DNA of 16,887 nt from an uncultured Clostridia bacterium (GCA_949045875.1 CARPYP010000035.1:1-16887), one strand, 5' to 3'; counted from the first letter of the stretch, positions 1 through 6,776 are shown. Translations and numbers: made by a program. The notes: a model not told the origin generated them from the sequence alone.

Positions 1-6
1 AGTTGG

Positions 7-50
7 GACATTTTCTCATTTCTTTACTTAAGACATTATCACATTTCTTT
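7..50. repeat. Pair of 19-nt direct repeats at window edge
   Basis: The sequence GACATTTTCTCATTTCTTT (7-25) recurs at 32-50 with two substitutions, giving a 25-nt period. Tandem GACATT-type repeats occur inside the ends of some integrase-like insertion sequences, so this could be the terminus of an element lying upstream of the window. That is inference; no transposase is present here. Confidence 0.45.
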
Positions 51-81
51 CATATTTTAATCTCCCATTTTAAAAATCTAT

Positions 82-110
82 TTGACTTTTCCTAAAAATC
101 TGTGTATAAT
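82..110 (+). promoter_or_regulatory. Sigma-A promoter for the 117-200 RNA
   Basis: TTGACT (82-87) and TATAAT (105-110) are separated by exactly 17 bases, a near-consensus vegetative promoter. The start of transcription is expected near 117. No open reading frame with a ribosome binding site follows before the hairpin at 161-191. Confidence 0.75.
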
Positions 111-116
111 ATAGAT

Positions 117-200
117 AGAAAATGAGAAACACAGAAATGTGTTGCCAAAAAGAAATGTTTAACCATTCTCTCCGTCAAAAGCAGAATGGTTATTTTTTAT
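117..200 (+). ncRNA. Predicted short terminated RNA, about 80 nt
   Basis: A strong promoter (82-110) is followed about 50 nt later by a hairpin and a U-run (161-198), with no credible coding sequence between, so a small RNA or a leader fragment is predicted. It converges on the 38-residue peptide gene at 311-427 and could be antisense to the 3' end of that gene's transcript. It carries GTGTTGCCA (139-147), which also occurs in the leader of the opposing gene (minus strand, 502-510). I do not recognise a named RNA family. Confidence 0.5.
161..198 (+). terminator. Intrinsic terminator
   Basis: AACCATTCT (161-169) and AGAATGGTT (183-191) form a perfect 9-bp stem with a 13-nt loop, followed by ATTTTTTA. 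Read on the minus strand, the same stem is followed after a short gap by a U-rich stretch (about 150-158), so it may stop transcription from both sides. Confidence 0.75.
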
Positions 201-207
201 ATAGTAG

Positions 208-234
208 GAAAGTTATGCCAGTGGCATAACTTTC
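208..234. repeat. 27-bp palindrome
   Basis: GAAAGTTATGCCA (208-220) is the exact reverse complement of 222-234, around a single central base. An outer TAGTA/TACTA pair extends the stem. There is no adjacent T-run in either direction, so it is not a standard terminator; it could be an RNA stem or a protein-binding site. Confidence 0.7.
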
Positions 235-260
235 TGTACTAGATAATTATGCGGATTATT

Positions 261-312
261 AGAATTGCTTTGCGGTTTCCACCGCTTAGCAATTCTTAAA
301 ATTCGTTTTTTT
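261..312 (+). terminator. Interrupted 18-bp hairpin with distal T-run
   Basis: AGAATTGCT (261-269) pairs with AGCAATTCT (288-296), and GCGGT (272-276) with ACCGC (281-285), with symmetric TT/TT internal loops. A run of seven T begins at 306, nine bases beyond the stem. This is farther than in a textbook terminator, so termination is plausible on the plus strand but uncertain. Confidence 0.45.
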
Positions 313-427
313 ATTGTTTATGTAGTAACCAACAAATGATGCCTAACAAAACAATGTTTATGATAGCTAGTCCTACTATTCCATAGAATAATAGGTAAGT
401 AATTAGTATTAAAGCTGATTCTATCAT
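311..427 (-). CDS. 38-residue single-helix membrane peptide
   Basis: A short minus-strand reading frame begins with ATG at 427, preceded by a strong ribosome binding site (GGAGGTG, nine bases upstream), and ends at TAA 311-313. The product starts MIESALILITYLLFYGIVGL, continues as one almost uninterrupted hydrophobic stretch and ends in HKQ, so it should be a membrane peptide. It has no charged residue inside the helix. The perfect Shine-Dalgarno sequence, a candidate promoter and a long leader able to mask that site argue that it is real. Its size and layout resemble type I toxins or holin-like peptides, but I cannot assign it to a named family by sequence. A candidate opposing RNA lies at 117-200. 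Confidence 0.6.
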   Translation of the reverse strand: MIESALILITYLLFYGIVGLAIINIVLLGIICWLLHKQ

Positions 428-432
428 ATAGC

Positions 433-505
433 ACCACCTCCATATATCAGTCTTACAACTAAAAGTCGTAGAGGATTATGTAATACCTAAGAAGTTAAAG
501 GTGGC
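433..505 (-). promoter_or_regulatory. Leader element masking the peptide's ribosome binding site
   Basis: In the minus-strand transcript, GCCACCU (505-499) can pair with AGGUGGU (439-433), which is the Shine-Dalgarno sequence of the 38-residue peptide. The match is seven pairs including one G-U, extendable by wobble pairs on both sides. Such leader/SD pairing keeps full-length toxin mRNAs silent in several type I toxin systems. The pairing is seen; its function is inferred. Confidence 0.45.
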
Positions 506-554
506 AACACACTCCGCTTATTTCATTTCCTATGATTATTACTATACTACATAT

Positions 555-582
555 ATTATAATAATACAAGCGAACAAAACAA
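555..582 (-). promoter_or_regulatory. Candidate promoter for the 38-residue peptide
   Basis: On the minus strand TTGTTT (582-577) and TATAAT (560-555) are 16 bases apart, placing a start near 548 and giving a leader of roughly 120 nt. The palindrome ACAAAATTTTGT (579-590) overlaps the -35 side, just after the stop of the gene at 601-960, and may weakly separate the two transcripts. Confidence 0.45.
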
Positions 583-600
583 AATTTTGTATATTTTATA

Positions 601-960
601 TTATTTTGTGATAGTAGATTTAACTGTATTTAAACTAGACACTAACATTTTTTTTATAGATAAGCAATCATAAATTAATTCATTAGAATATTTCTTATCA
701 ATATATTCTGCTTTTTCTAATAAACGTAACCAATATTCAGTTTCAGCACACTCTTTTAGAGCTATATGTAATTTTGATATAAAATCAGGTTTACTACTTG
801 CATAATTTGCTTCATTAATATTTGCACCAATACTAGTAGCACTTCTAATTATCTGCTTAGAAATAATTGACTCTTTCTCTTCTTTTAGTAGTATGCTTTG
901 TAATTTAATAATTTTTGTAGCAAAATTTAAAGATTGTTCTAATAATGGATTATTTTTCAT
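601..960 (-). CDS. Four-helix-bundle protein (S23/Avd-like family)
   Basis: The 119-residue product matches the four-helix-bundle family first known from proteins encoded in 23S rRNA intervening sequences. The hallmark central segment is plain: RSATSIGANINEANYA (about residues 39-54), then KLHIALKECAETEYWLRLL. Length is typical. Members form small pentameric barrels with a positively charged pore and are thought to bind nucleic acid; the accessory protein Avd of diversity-generating retroelements belongs here. No reverse transcriptase or variable repeat is in the window, so a retroelement role is not supported. The ATG at 960 has GAAAGG upstream. It lies downstream of two tRNA genes on the same strand, but about 230 bases of palindromic repeats separate them. 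Most orphan members have no known function. Confidence 0.85.
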   Translation of the reverse strand: MKNNPLLEQSLNFATKIIKLQSILLKEEKESIISKQIIRSATSIGANINEANYASSKPDFISKLHIALKECAETEYWLRLLEKAEYIDKKYSNELIYDCLSIKKMLVSSLNTVKSTITK

Positions 961-1078
961 AGAATTAAAACCTTTCTGTTATTTAAGAATTATAAATTGG
1001 GAATTTAAAAATTTGATTAATTAATATTTGGTAAATTTGAAATATAAGAACTTCTGAAATTTAATGAATAATGAAAAA

Positions 1079-1168
1079 ATGAATAATGAATAGTGAATAA
1101 TTCCAAATGTGCTCCACATCTTTTGAAAAATATTATTCATTATTAATTATTCACTATTAATTATTAAT
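1079..1168. repeat. AT-rich inverted repeat beside tRNA-Cys
   Basis: Bases 1079-1102 and 1145-1168 are reverse complements at 22 of 24 positions, around a 42-nt centre. Bases 1095-1159 are repeated in diverged form at 1298-1360, on the other side of tRNA-Cys. This looks like a small non-coding palindromic element present in two copies. A nearby direct repeat of ATGAATAATGA (1064-1090) adds to the low complexity. Confidence 0.65.
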
Positions 1169-1169
1169 T

Positions 1170-1187
1170 GCGACCTGCAAAGGTCGC
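1170..1187 (-). other. Short GC-rich hairpin after tRNA-Cys
   Basis: GCGACC (1170-1175) and GGTCGC (1182-1187) form a six-pair stem with a six-base loop, only five bases beyond the CCA of tRNA-Cys in the direction of transcription. No T-run follows, so it is not a clear terminator. It may protect or mark the tRNA 3' end. Confidence 0.5.
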
Positions 1188-1192
1188 ACATT

Positions 1193-1266
1193 TGGAGGCG
1201 CCTGTCGGAGTCGGACCGACCATCAGAGTTTTGCAGACTCGTGCCTTACCGCTTGGCTAAGGCGCC
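1193..1266 (-). tRNA. tRNA-Cys (GCA)
   Basis: Read on the minus strand, the gene begins GGCGCCT and ends AGGCGCC-T-CCA, a seven-pair acceptor stem with U73 and an encoded CCA. The anticodon loop CTGCAAA gives anticodon GCA, and U73 is the expected cysteine discriminator. A D-arm (TAGCCAAGCGGTAAGGC) and a T-loop segment (GGTCCGACTCC) are present. It is the second gene of a tRNA pair, 126 bases after tRNA-Gly, with a copy of an AT-rich palindromic repeat in the gap. Confidence 0.96.
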
Positions 1267-1297
1267 ATATAACTAAATAATAATAAATAGTGAAGAT

Positions 1298-1360
1298 GAA
1301 TAATTTAAATGTGCATCTAGTATTGCTAAAATATTATTCAATATTAATTATACACTATTA
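1298..1360. repeat. Second, diverged copy of the AT-rich element
   Basis: This stretch shares the block order GAATAATT, AAATGTGC, ATATTATTC, TATTAATTAT, CACTATTA with 1095-1159. It sits in the spacer between the two tRNA genes, so tRNA-Cys is bracketed by two copies in the same orientation. No coding capacity is seen. Confidence 0.6.
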
Positions 1361-1392
1361 GATATTCATGCCATACGTTAGTATCGCGTATT

Positions 1393-1466
1393 TGGAGCAG
1401 GTAACGGGAATCGGACCCGTAACTAAACCTTGGCAAGGTTTTATTTTACCACTAAACTATACCTGC
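1393..1466 (-). tRNA. tRNA-Gly (GCC)
   Basis: Read on the minus strand, the gene begins GCAGGTA and ends TACCTGC-T-CCA, a perfect seven-pair acceptor stem with encoded CCA. The anticodon arm AAACC-TTGCCAA-GGTTT gives anticodon GCC, and the T-arm ACGGG-TCCGATTC-CCGT is canonical. U73 fits glycine. It is first in a two-tRNA unit with tRNA-Cys and is preceded by a strong promoter about 95 bases upstream. Confidence 0.97.
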
Positions 1467-1566
1467 AAATAAATAATAAAAGCTTAACAGTACCATATTT
1501 TACAATTATATAAGCCAAGAATTGCTCAATCAAAAATATTATTGTACATTCAAATAATGCTTAAAT

Positions 1567-1595
1567 ATAATACCAAATATAAACAAAAAAGTCAA
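1567..1595 (-). promoter_or_regulatory. Promoter of the tRNA-Gly/tRNA-Cys unit
   Basis: On the minus strand TTGACT (1595-1590) and TATTAT (1572-1567) are separated by exactly 17 bases. A start near 1560 leaves about 94 bases of precursor before tRNA-Gly. The rest of 1470-1700 is AT-rich and shows no gene. Confidence 0.7.
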
Positions 1596-1710
1596 GTAAT
1601 ATAGAAAAATTATTTTTTAAAAAATTCTAACTGAAACACATAATACAATATATGCAAGTATATTAAAATTGATTACACAATTTATAAAAAAAAGGTTATA
1701 GTTTAGGCGG

Positions 1711-1737
1711 TATAGTTAACTATAAATTTGTGTTTGT
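1711..1737. repeat. 14-bp palindrome fused to a 17-nt dispersed repeat
   Basis: TATAGTTAACTATA (1711-1724) is a perfect palindrome. Overlapping it, TATAAATTTGTGTTTGT (1721-1737) recurs exactly at 8904-8920, just outside a short mobile element. A 17-base identity 7 kb away suggests a shared ancestral insertion context rather than chance, though AT-richness lowers the weight of this. Confidence 0.5.
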
Positions 1738-1789
1738 TGGGATAATTATATGTTTTAAATTATAAAGGATTTGATTACACGTTATAGGT

Positions 1790-1804
1790 GCGCCCTTTGG
1801 GCGT
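1790..1804. repeat. Dispersed GC-rich palindrome, copy 1
   Basis: GCGCCCTTTGGGCGT occurs here and at 12632-12646, with further partial matches outside the core (TA-AGGTG/AGAGG before, CGT and later TAAAGA after). It forms a CGCCC/GGGCG hairpin with a TTT loop and stands out in an otherwise very AT-rich intergenic region. It is likely a small repeat family member. Confidence 0.6.
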
Positions 1805-1848
1805 ACGTGAAATAAAGATATTTACATTATGAAAATAAACATAAACTG

Positions 1849-1877
1849 TTGCAAAACAAGATAAAATGTAGTATAAT
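1849..1877 (+). promoter_or_regulatory. Distal promoter upstream of the large adhesin
   Basis: TTGCAA (1849-1854) and TATAAT (1872-1877) are 17 bases apart. A start near 1884 would give the adhesin gene a leader of about 300 nt containing the hairpins described at 1935-2050. Confidence 0.55.
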
Positions 1878-1934
1878 TGTTAAAGATGTAAAAAAATAGC
1901 TTTAATTAGATATAAGTATAAAAATGGATAAACA

Positions 1935-2050
1935 CTTACGGAAATAACCAAAAGAAGAGAAAAAAGTAACAAATGTAAAAAATTAGAACTAAAAATGTAA
2001 TACAAATGTAATACTTACACTAAAATAGTTCTTTTTTCTTTTTCCGTAAG
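1935..2050 (+). promoter_or_regulatory. Possible attenuator with competing hairpins
   Basis: AGAACTA (1985-1991) and TAGTTCT (2026-2032) form a stem running directly into TTTTTTCTTTTT, a terminator-like arrangement. The same T-rich arm, with CCGTAAG, is complementary to an upstream segment: CTTACGGAAA (1935-1944) pairs with 2041-2050 and GAAAAAAG (1959-1966) with the T-rich part. The two structures exclude each other. The loop holds ATGTAATAC twice (1995-2003, 2006-2014), 11 bases apart. The pairings are seen; attenuation of the adhesin is inferred and no known riboswitch class is recognised. Confidence 0.35.
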
Positions 2051-2107
2051 AAGAAAAGGAAAAAAATATATTAGATTGTATTATATTGTAAAATATTGGC
2101 ATTGACT

Positions 2108-2136
2108 TTGTACAAAAATAAGTTAAAATATAATAT
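2108..2136 (+). promoter_or_regulatory. Proximal promoter of the large adhesin
   Basis: TTGTAC (2108-2113) and TAATAT (2131-2136) are 17 bases apart; TTGACT (2102-2107) and TATAAT (2129-2134) are also present but 21 apart. Either pair would start transcription about 45 bases before the gene, bypassing the leader hairpins. Confidence 0.45.
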
Positions 2137-2188
2137 AAATAGGTATATAAATTTATAAGGAAATTTGTAGGAAGGAATTGAATTTATT

Positions 2189-5100
2189 ATGAAAAATTTA
2201 TTACTAAAAATTGTAATGGTATTAATTTTAGCAATACTGATATGTACAGGATGTGTACAAGCAGCAGTAACAAGTGGATACCGATTTGGAATAACCGCAG
2301 AAAGAACAGACGATTCAGGAAAATATGTATATACATTTCAGCCATCAACACAAGGGTCTAATTTAAGATACATATGGAATGTGCAACAATACAATAATGG
2401 AATAGCGGACAACAGCAAAGTATTCTACTGTTTAGCACAAGGATATGGAGACTTTGGTAACTTTACAGCACAAGCAATACCAAATCAAGTACCATCAGCT
2501 ACAGGGGGAATATCAAGTAGTTCATATTCAGGACCATATAGACTAAAGGACACAGGAGTTGTAAATACATTACGAGCTTTATACAATGGAAAGCCAGTAG
2601 TAGCATTTAATGAAGACAAAATAAATGGTTTAGTATGGATATTAGATAACATGTATATACCAAGAGAAGACAACAAAATTGATTTCCTAAAACAAATTCC
2701 TATAACAGACGATTCAGGAACTTCTTTAGGAAAAAATGTAGCAGATGAAATGATAAGTACAGATAGTACAGACGATGATTTAACAGACTTTGACATAGAG
2801 ATAGCGCAGCAATTAGCAATATGGAAACTAACAAATGGTGAAGAACAACAAAATGGTTTTCCAACAATATACTTATCAATAAATGATGGAATACTACAAA
2901 ACTATGCACAAAGTTTTCCTAAAATAGATGAAGACTATGACTTAGCATATGGAAGGTTAAGAGAGCTATATGTTAAAATGGTATATAATTATTTTCTAAG
3001 AGGAGCAAATAAAGCTCAAACAGAAAAAAGAGATATAACAGAAGACACGAGAACAACAATTTCAGTATATGCAAATGCAGCTGCACAACCAGTAGTTACG
3101 GTAACAAGAGAAAAAGAGATAACAGGAAAATATGATGTAGTAATAAAAAAAGTAGATGATAAAGGAAACATATTACCAGGAGCAGTATTTACAGTAAACA
3201 ACCAAGACTACACAGTAGGAGCAGATGGAACAGTAAAAATAGCAAGTGATGTAGAAATAACAGAAGAAAATAGAGGAACACCAGATACATATACAATAGT
3301 AGAAAAAACAGCTCCAGATGGATACATGAAATATGAAGGAACAATAACAGCAACAATAACAAAAAAAGAAGCAGAAGATGAGCTAAGTTATATAATAGAT
3401 AATGCAACATTAGACAATGCAAGCAATTCATCAAAAAAAGTAAAAATAGATAAAACAACAAACACAATAACAATAACAGTAACAGATCCAGAAATAACAG
3501 GAGGATATGATGTACTACTTAAAAAAGTAGACACAAATGGAAATATATTACCAGGAGCAGTATTTACAGTAAACAACCAAGACTACACAGTAGGAACAGA
3601 TGGATTAGTAAAAGTAGCAAGTGGAATAAAAATAACAGAAGAAAATTTAGGAACACCAGACATATATACAATAGTAGAAAAAACGCCACCAACAGGATAC
3701 ATGAAATATAATGGAACAATAATATTAACAGTAACAAAAAAACAATCTGAAACTGGTAACAGTTATATGATAAATGAAGCAACATTAGATAATGCAAGTA
3801 TTGCAACAAACAAAGTAAGCATAGACAAAACAACAAACACAATAACAATAACAGTAGTAGACGAACCAGAAATAAGAGAAGAATACATAGACTTAGCACT
3901 AAGAAAATTTATAGAAAAAGTAGTAAACACAAATGGTTCAACAGTATATTCAGAAGAAGAACTAGAAAATAGAGTACCAAAAGTAAATACTACAGACTTA
4001 AAAAATGGAACAGCATTAACAGCACAATATAATCATTCAAAAAAGCCAATACAAGTAAGTGTTGGAGACAAAGTAACATATACACTAAGAGTATATAATG
4101 AAGGAAACGTAGATGCATATATAACAGAAATAACAGACTATTTATCAAAATATTTAAAATATGTAGAAAATGAAGAATGGGTAAGAGAATATGGACAAAG
4201 TGAAACAGACAGATATGAAAGTAAAGCAATAACAACACCATTAACAACAATAACTGGAGCAAGTGATAACTTATCAGACTTAGTAGGAAAAGTTATTGGA
4301 GAAGGAATTTTATTACCAGCATATGACAAAGCAAATGATAAAATAAGTTATATAGATGTACAAGTAACATGTGAAATATTAGAACCACATTTAAATGATG
4401 GAGGAATAGAAGATTATAAAATAACAAACATTGCAGAAATAACAGGAATGTCAGACAAAGATAAAAATCCAGTAGAAAAAGACATAGACTCATGGCCAAA
4501 AGACATTGCAATACCACCAGAAGACAGAATAGCAGGACTACCAAAAACAGAACAAGAATGGCAAGAATATAAAGACGATGAAATAGGCAAAAAGGAATAT
4601 ATACCAGGACAACAAGACGATGATGACTTTGAAAAAGTTATAATAGTAATACCAAAATACGACTTATCACTAAGAAAATTCATAGTACAAGTAGACGGTA
4701 GAAACTTAGTAGACGCAAACAAAAAATATATAAGAGAGCCAATAGTAGACACAACATCATTAAAAGAAGGAATAGCTGAAAGAGGATATGGAACAGCAAC
4801 ATATAATCATCCAAAAACACCTATAACAGTAAGAAAAGGTGGAACAGTAACATATATAATAAGAGTATATAATGAAGGAAACGTAGATGCATATGTAAGT
4901 GAAATAACAGACCATTTACCAGAATACTTAGAATTCATAGAAGACGATGAAATAAATAAAAGATTTGGATGGAAATATAATAAAAATACAAGAGAAATAA
5001 AAACAACAATAACATCAAAGACAAATGATTACTCATATAAAATATATGGAGAAAGAAAAAACGGAAAACTATTAGTAGCATATGAAGGTGGAGACACTTT

Positions 5101-6610
5101 AGACTATATAGATGTAGCAATAAAATGTAAAGTATCAAATAAAACAGCAACAGGAAATATACAAACAAACATAGCAGAAATAACAGAATTCACAGACACA
5201 AAGGGAGAAAAAGTAGAAGACTTAGACTCTGAGCCAAATAAAAACCTAATAATTCCACCAGATGAAGAATTACCAAGATATAAAGAAAACGAAGAAAGCA
5301 ATCCATATGTACCAGGACAAGAAGATGATGATGACTATGAAAAAGTAAAAATAGAAGGAGCATTTGACTTAGCACTAAGAAAATTCATAACAAAAGTAGA
5401 CACAACAAATGTAAACAATAGATATCCAACTCTAAGTATGAACGAAAGTGGAAACATCAAATATACACATCCAAAAGACCCAGTAGAAGTATGTACAAAC
5501 GATACCGTAATTTACACAATAAGAATATACAATGAAGGAGAAATAGCAGGATATGCAAACGAAATAACAGACGATGTACCATTCGGACTAGAATTTTTAG
5601 TAGACAATGAAATAAACAAAGAATATAGATGGAAAATGTTAGATGAAAAGCAGCAAGAAACAACAGATGTTAGCAAAGCAAAATACTTAGTAACAGACTA
5701 TTTATCAGAAAATCAAGAAAAAGAAACAGGAAGAAACAATTTAATAAAACCATTTGATAGAGAAGCAGGTTTAAGTGAAACAAATCCAGACTATAGAGAT
5801 GTACAAATAGCATTCAAAGTAACATATCAAGTAAAAGAAGTTGGAGAAGAAAGTAGAGTATTAGTAAATGTAGCGCAAATATCAGCAGACAGTGATGATG
5901 ACATAGACTCTAAACCAAACAGAGACGAAGTATATGATGACAACTATCATGAAGACGACATAGATTATGATAATGTAAAAGTAAAATATTTTGACTTATC
6001 ATTATTAAAATGGGTAACAAGAGCAATTGTAGTAGAAAATGGTCAAACAAGAATAATAGAATCAGGACACACAGGATATGAAAATCCAGAACCAGACTTA
6101 AAAGTAGAATTAAAAACAAAAGATATAAAAAAGGTATCTGTAAAATTTGCATACACAATAAAAATAACAAATGAAGGAGAAATAGCAGGATATGCAAAAG
6201 AGATAACAGATTATATACCAGACGGATTAGAATTTAAACAAGAAGACAATCCAGAGTGGTATGTAAGAGGAGACAGAGTAGTTGCAACAGCTCAATTAGA
6301 AAATCAATTATTACAACCAGGGGAAACAGCAGAAGTTGAAATAATATTAACATGGGTAAACGGAGAAAATAACTTAGGAAGAAAAGTAAATGTAGCAGAA
6401 ATAAGCAAAGACGACAATCCAAGTAAAACACCAGACATAGACTCAACACCAGACAACAAAGTACCAGGAGAAGATGACATAGACGATGCACCAGTATTAC
6501 TAGTAATAAAAACAGGAATAGAAGTAGCAATAAAATATATATCATTAACAGGAATAATAATAGCTATAGTAGGAGTTGGAGCAATAGGAATTAAGAAATT
6601 CGTATTATAA
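2189..6610 (+). CDS. Large thioester/SpaA-domain surface adhesin
   Basis: A 1473-residue secreted, surface-anchored protein. Residues 1-25 are a signal peptide (hydrophobic core, VQA cleavage). A thioester domain follows: FYCLAQG holds Cys81 and QQLAIW holds Gln208, the Cys/Gln pair that forms an internal thioester able to bond covalently to host targets. Two SpaA/Cna-B domains (about 313-433 and 438-560) share KKVD and IVEKT.P.GYMKY motifs typical of intramolecular isopeptide domains. Then come four copies of a domain opening with DLALRKF or similar (568, 825, 1060, 1269), each with Y.IR.YNEG..DAY..EITD; the fourth is divergent. The C-terminus is VIKTG (1439-1443), a hydrophobic helix (1450-1468) and KK, laid out like a sortase signal but without LPxTG. 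AGGAAGGA precedes ATG 2189 at a longish spacing. A terminator follows. Function as adhesin is strong inference; the ligand is unknown. Confidence 0.85.
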   Translation: MKNLLLKIVMVLILAILICTGCVQAAVTSGYRFGITAERTDDSGKYVYTFQPSTQGSNLRYIWNVQQYNNGIADNSKVFYCLAQGYGDFGNFTAQAIPNQVPSATGGISSSSYSGPYRLKDTGVVNTLRALYNGKPVVAFNEDKINGLVWILDNMYIPREDNKIDFLKQIPITDDSGTSLGKNVADEMISTDSTDDDLTDFDIEIAQQLAIWKLTNGEEQQNGFPTIYLSINDGILQNYAQSFPKIDEDYDLAYGRLRELYVKMVYNYFLRGANKAQTEKRDITEDTRTTISVYANAAAQPVVTVTREKEITGKYDVVIKKVDDKGNILPGAVFTVNNQDYTVGADGTVKIASDVEITEENRGTPDTYTIVEKTAPDGYMKYEGTITATITKKEAEDELSYIIDNATLDNASNSSKKVKIDKTTNTITITVTDPEITGGYDVLLKKVDTNGNILPGAVFTVNNQDYTVGTDGLVKVASGIKITEENLGTPDIYTIVEKTPPTGYMKYNGTIILTVTKKQSETGNSYMINEATLDNASIATNKVSIDKTTNTITITVVDEPEIREEYIDLALRKFIEKVVNTNGSTVYSEEELENRVPKVNTTDLKNGTALTAQYNHSKKPIQVSVGDKVTYTLRVYNEGNVDAYITEITDYLSKYLKYVENEEWVREYGQSETDRYESKAITTPLTTITGASDNLSDLVGKVIGEGILLPAYDKANDKISYIDVQVTCEILEPHLNDGGIEDYKITNIAEITGMSDKDKNPVEKDIDSWPKDIAIPPEDRIAGLPKTEQEWQEYKDDEIGKKEYIPGQQDDDDFEKVIIVIPKYDLSLRKFIVQVDGRNLVDANKKYIREPIVDTTSLKEGIAERGYGTATYNHPKTPITVRKGGTVTYIIRVYNEGNVDAYVSEITDHLPEYLEFIEDDEINKRFGWKYNKNTREIKTTITSKTNDYSYKIYGERKNGKLLVAYEGGDTLDYIDVAIKCKVSNKTATGNIQTNIAEITEFTDTKGEKVEDLDSEPNKNLIIPPDEELPRYKENEESNPYVPGQEDDDDYEKVKIEGAFDLALRKFITKVDTTNVNNRYPTLSMNESGNIKYTHPKDPVEVCTNDTVIYTIRIYNEGEIAGYANEITDDVPFGLEFLVDNEINKEYRWKMLDEKQQETTDVSKAKYLVTDYLSENQEKETGRNNLIKPFDREAGLSETNPDYRDVQIAFKVTYQVKEVGEESRVLVNVAQISADSDDDIDSKPNRDEVYDDNYHEDDIDYDNVKVKYFDLSLLKWVTRAIVVENGQTRIIESGHTGYENPEPDLKVELKTKDIKKVSVKFAYTIKITNEGEIAGYAKEITDYIPDGLEFKQEDNPEWYVRGDRVVATAQLENQLLQPGETAEVEIILTWVNGENNLGRKVNVAEISKDDNPSKTPDIDSTPDNKVPGEDDIDDAPVLLVIKTGIEVAIKYISLTGIIIAIVGVGAIGIKKFVL
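3127..3861 (+). repeat. 375-nt in-frame tandem repeat within the adhesin
   Basis: The two SpaA-type domains are encoded by tandem repeats with a period of 375 nt (125 codons). Bases 3170-3220 and 3545-3595 are identical over 51 nt. Recombination between them would remove or add one domain without a frameshift. Confidence 0.8.
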
Positions 6611-6620
6611 TAAATAAAAC

Positions 6621-6654
6621 AAAAAATTCGCATTAAATACAATGCGAATTTTTT
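6621..6654 (+). terminator. Terminator of the large adhesin
   Basis: AAAAAATTCGCATT (6621-6634) and AATGCGAATTTTTT (6641-6654) form a perfect 14-pair stem including A/U tails, with a six-base loop, eleven bases after the stop codon. Symmetric A and T tracts mean it could work in both directions. Confidence 0.9.
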
Positions 6655-6713
6655 ATATTCTTAGGAAAGTAATCCAAATGCCACCATAAGTAAAAACAAA
6701 TGTTTATAAAATA

Positions 6714-6742
6714 TAGACAAAATTAGTATATTATGATATATT
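6714..6742 (+). promoter_or_regulatory. Promoter of peptide cassette 1
   Basis: TAGACA (6714-6719) and TATATT (6737-6742) are 17 bases apart. The distance from the -35 box to the CCTTT hairpin is 31 bases, exactly as in cassette 2 (7957-7994), although the intervening sequences differ. Confidence 0.65.
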
Positions 6743-6750
6743 CTAAAGTA

Positions 6751-6776
6751 CCTTTCGCCAAAAGGTAGAAGGGGGG
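6751..6776 (+). promoter_or_regulatory. Leader hairpin and ribosome binding site, cassette 1
   Basis: CCTTT (6751-6755) and AAAGG (6761-6765) form a small hairpin at the predicted 5' end, followed by TAGAAGGGGGG. The six G at 6771-6776 are an unusually strong ribosome binding site, nine bases from the ATG. The hairpin plus TAGAAGGG.GG is conserved in cassette 2. Confidence 0.6.

Noticed and set aside
601..960. Avd-like gene as part of a diversity-generating retroelement
   Set aside because: No reverse transcriptase, template repeat or variable repeat was found in the window.
2240..2260. Lipobox in the adhesin signal peptide (ICTGC)
   Set aside because: The -3 position is Cys rather than Leu/Val/Ile, and a normal VQA signal peptidase I site follows at once.
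3189..6545. Many Leu-rich reading frames on the minus strand under the adhesin
   Set aside because: They are artefacts of the A-rich repetitive codons on the plus strand, which read as leucine-rich strings in reverse. They have no ribosome binding sites or family features.
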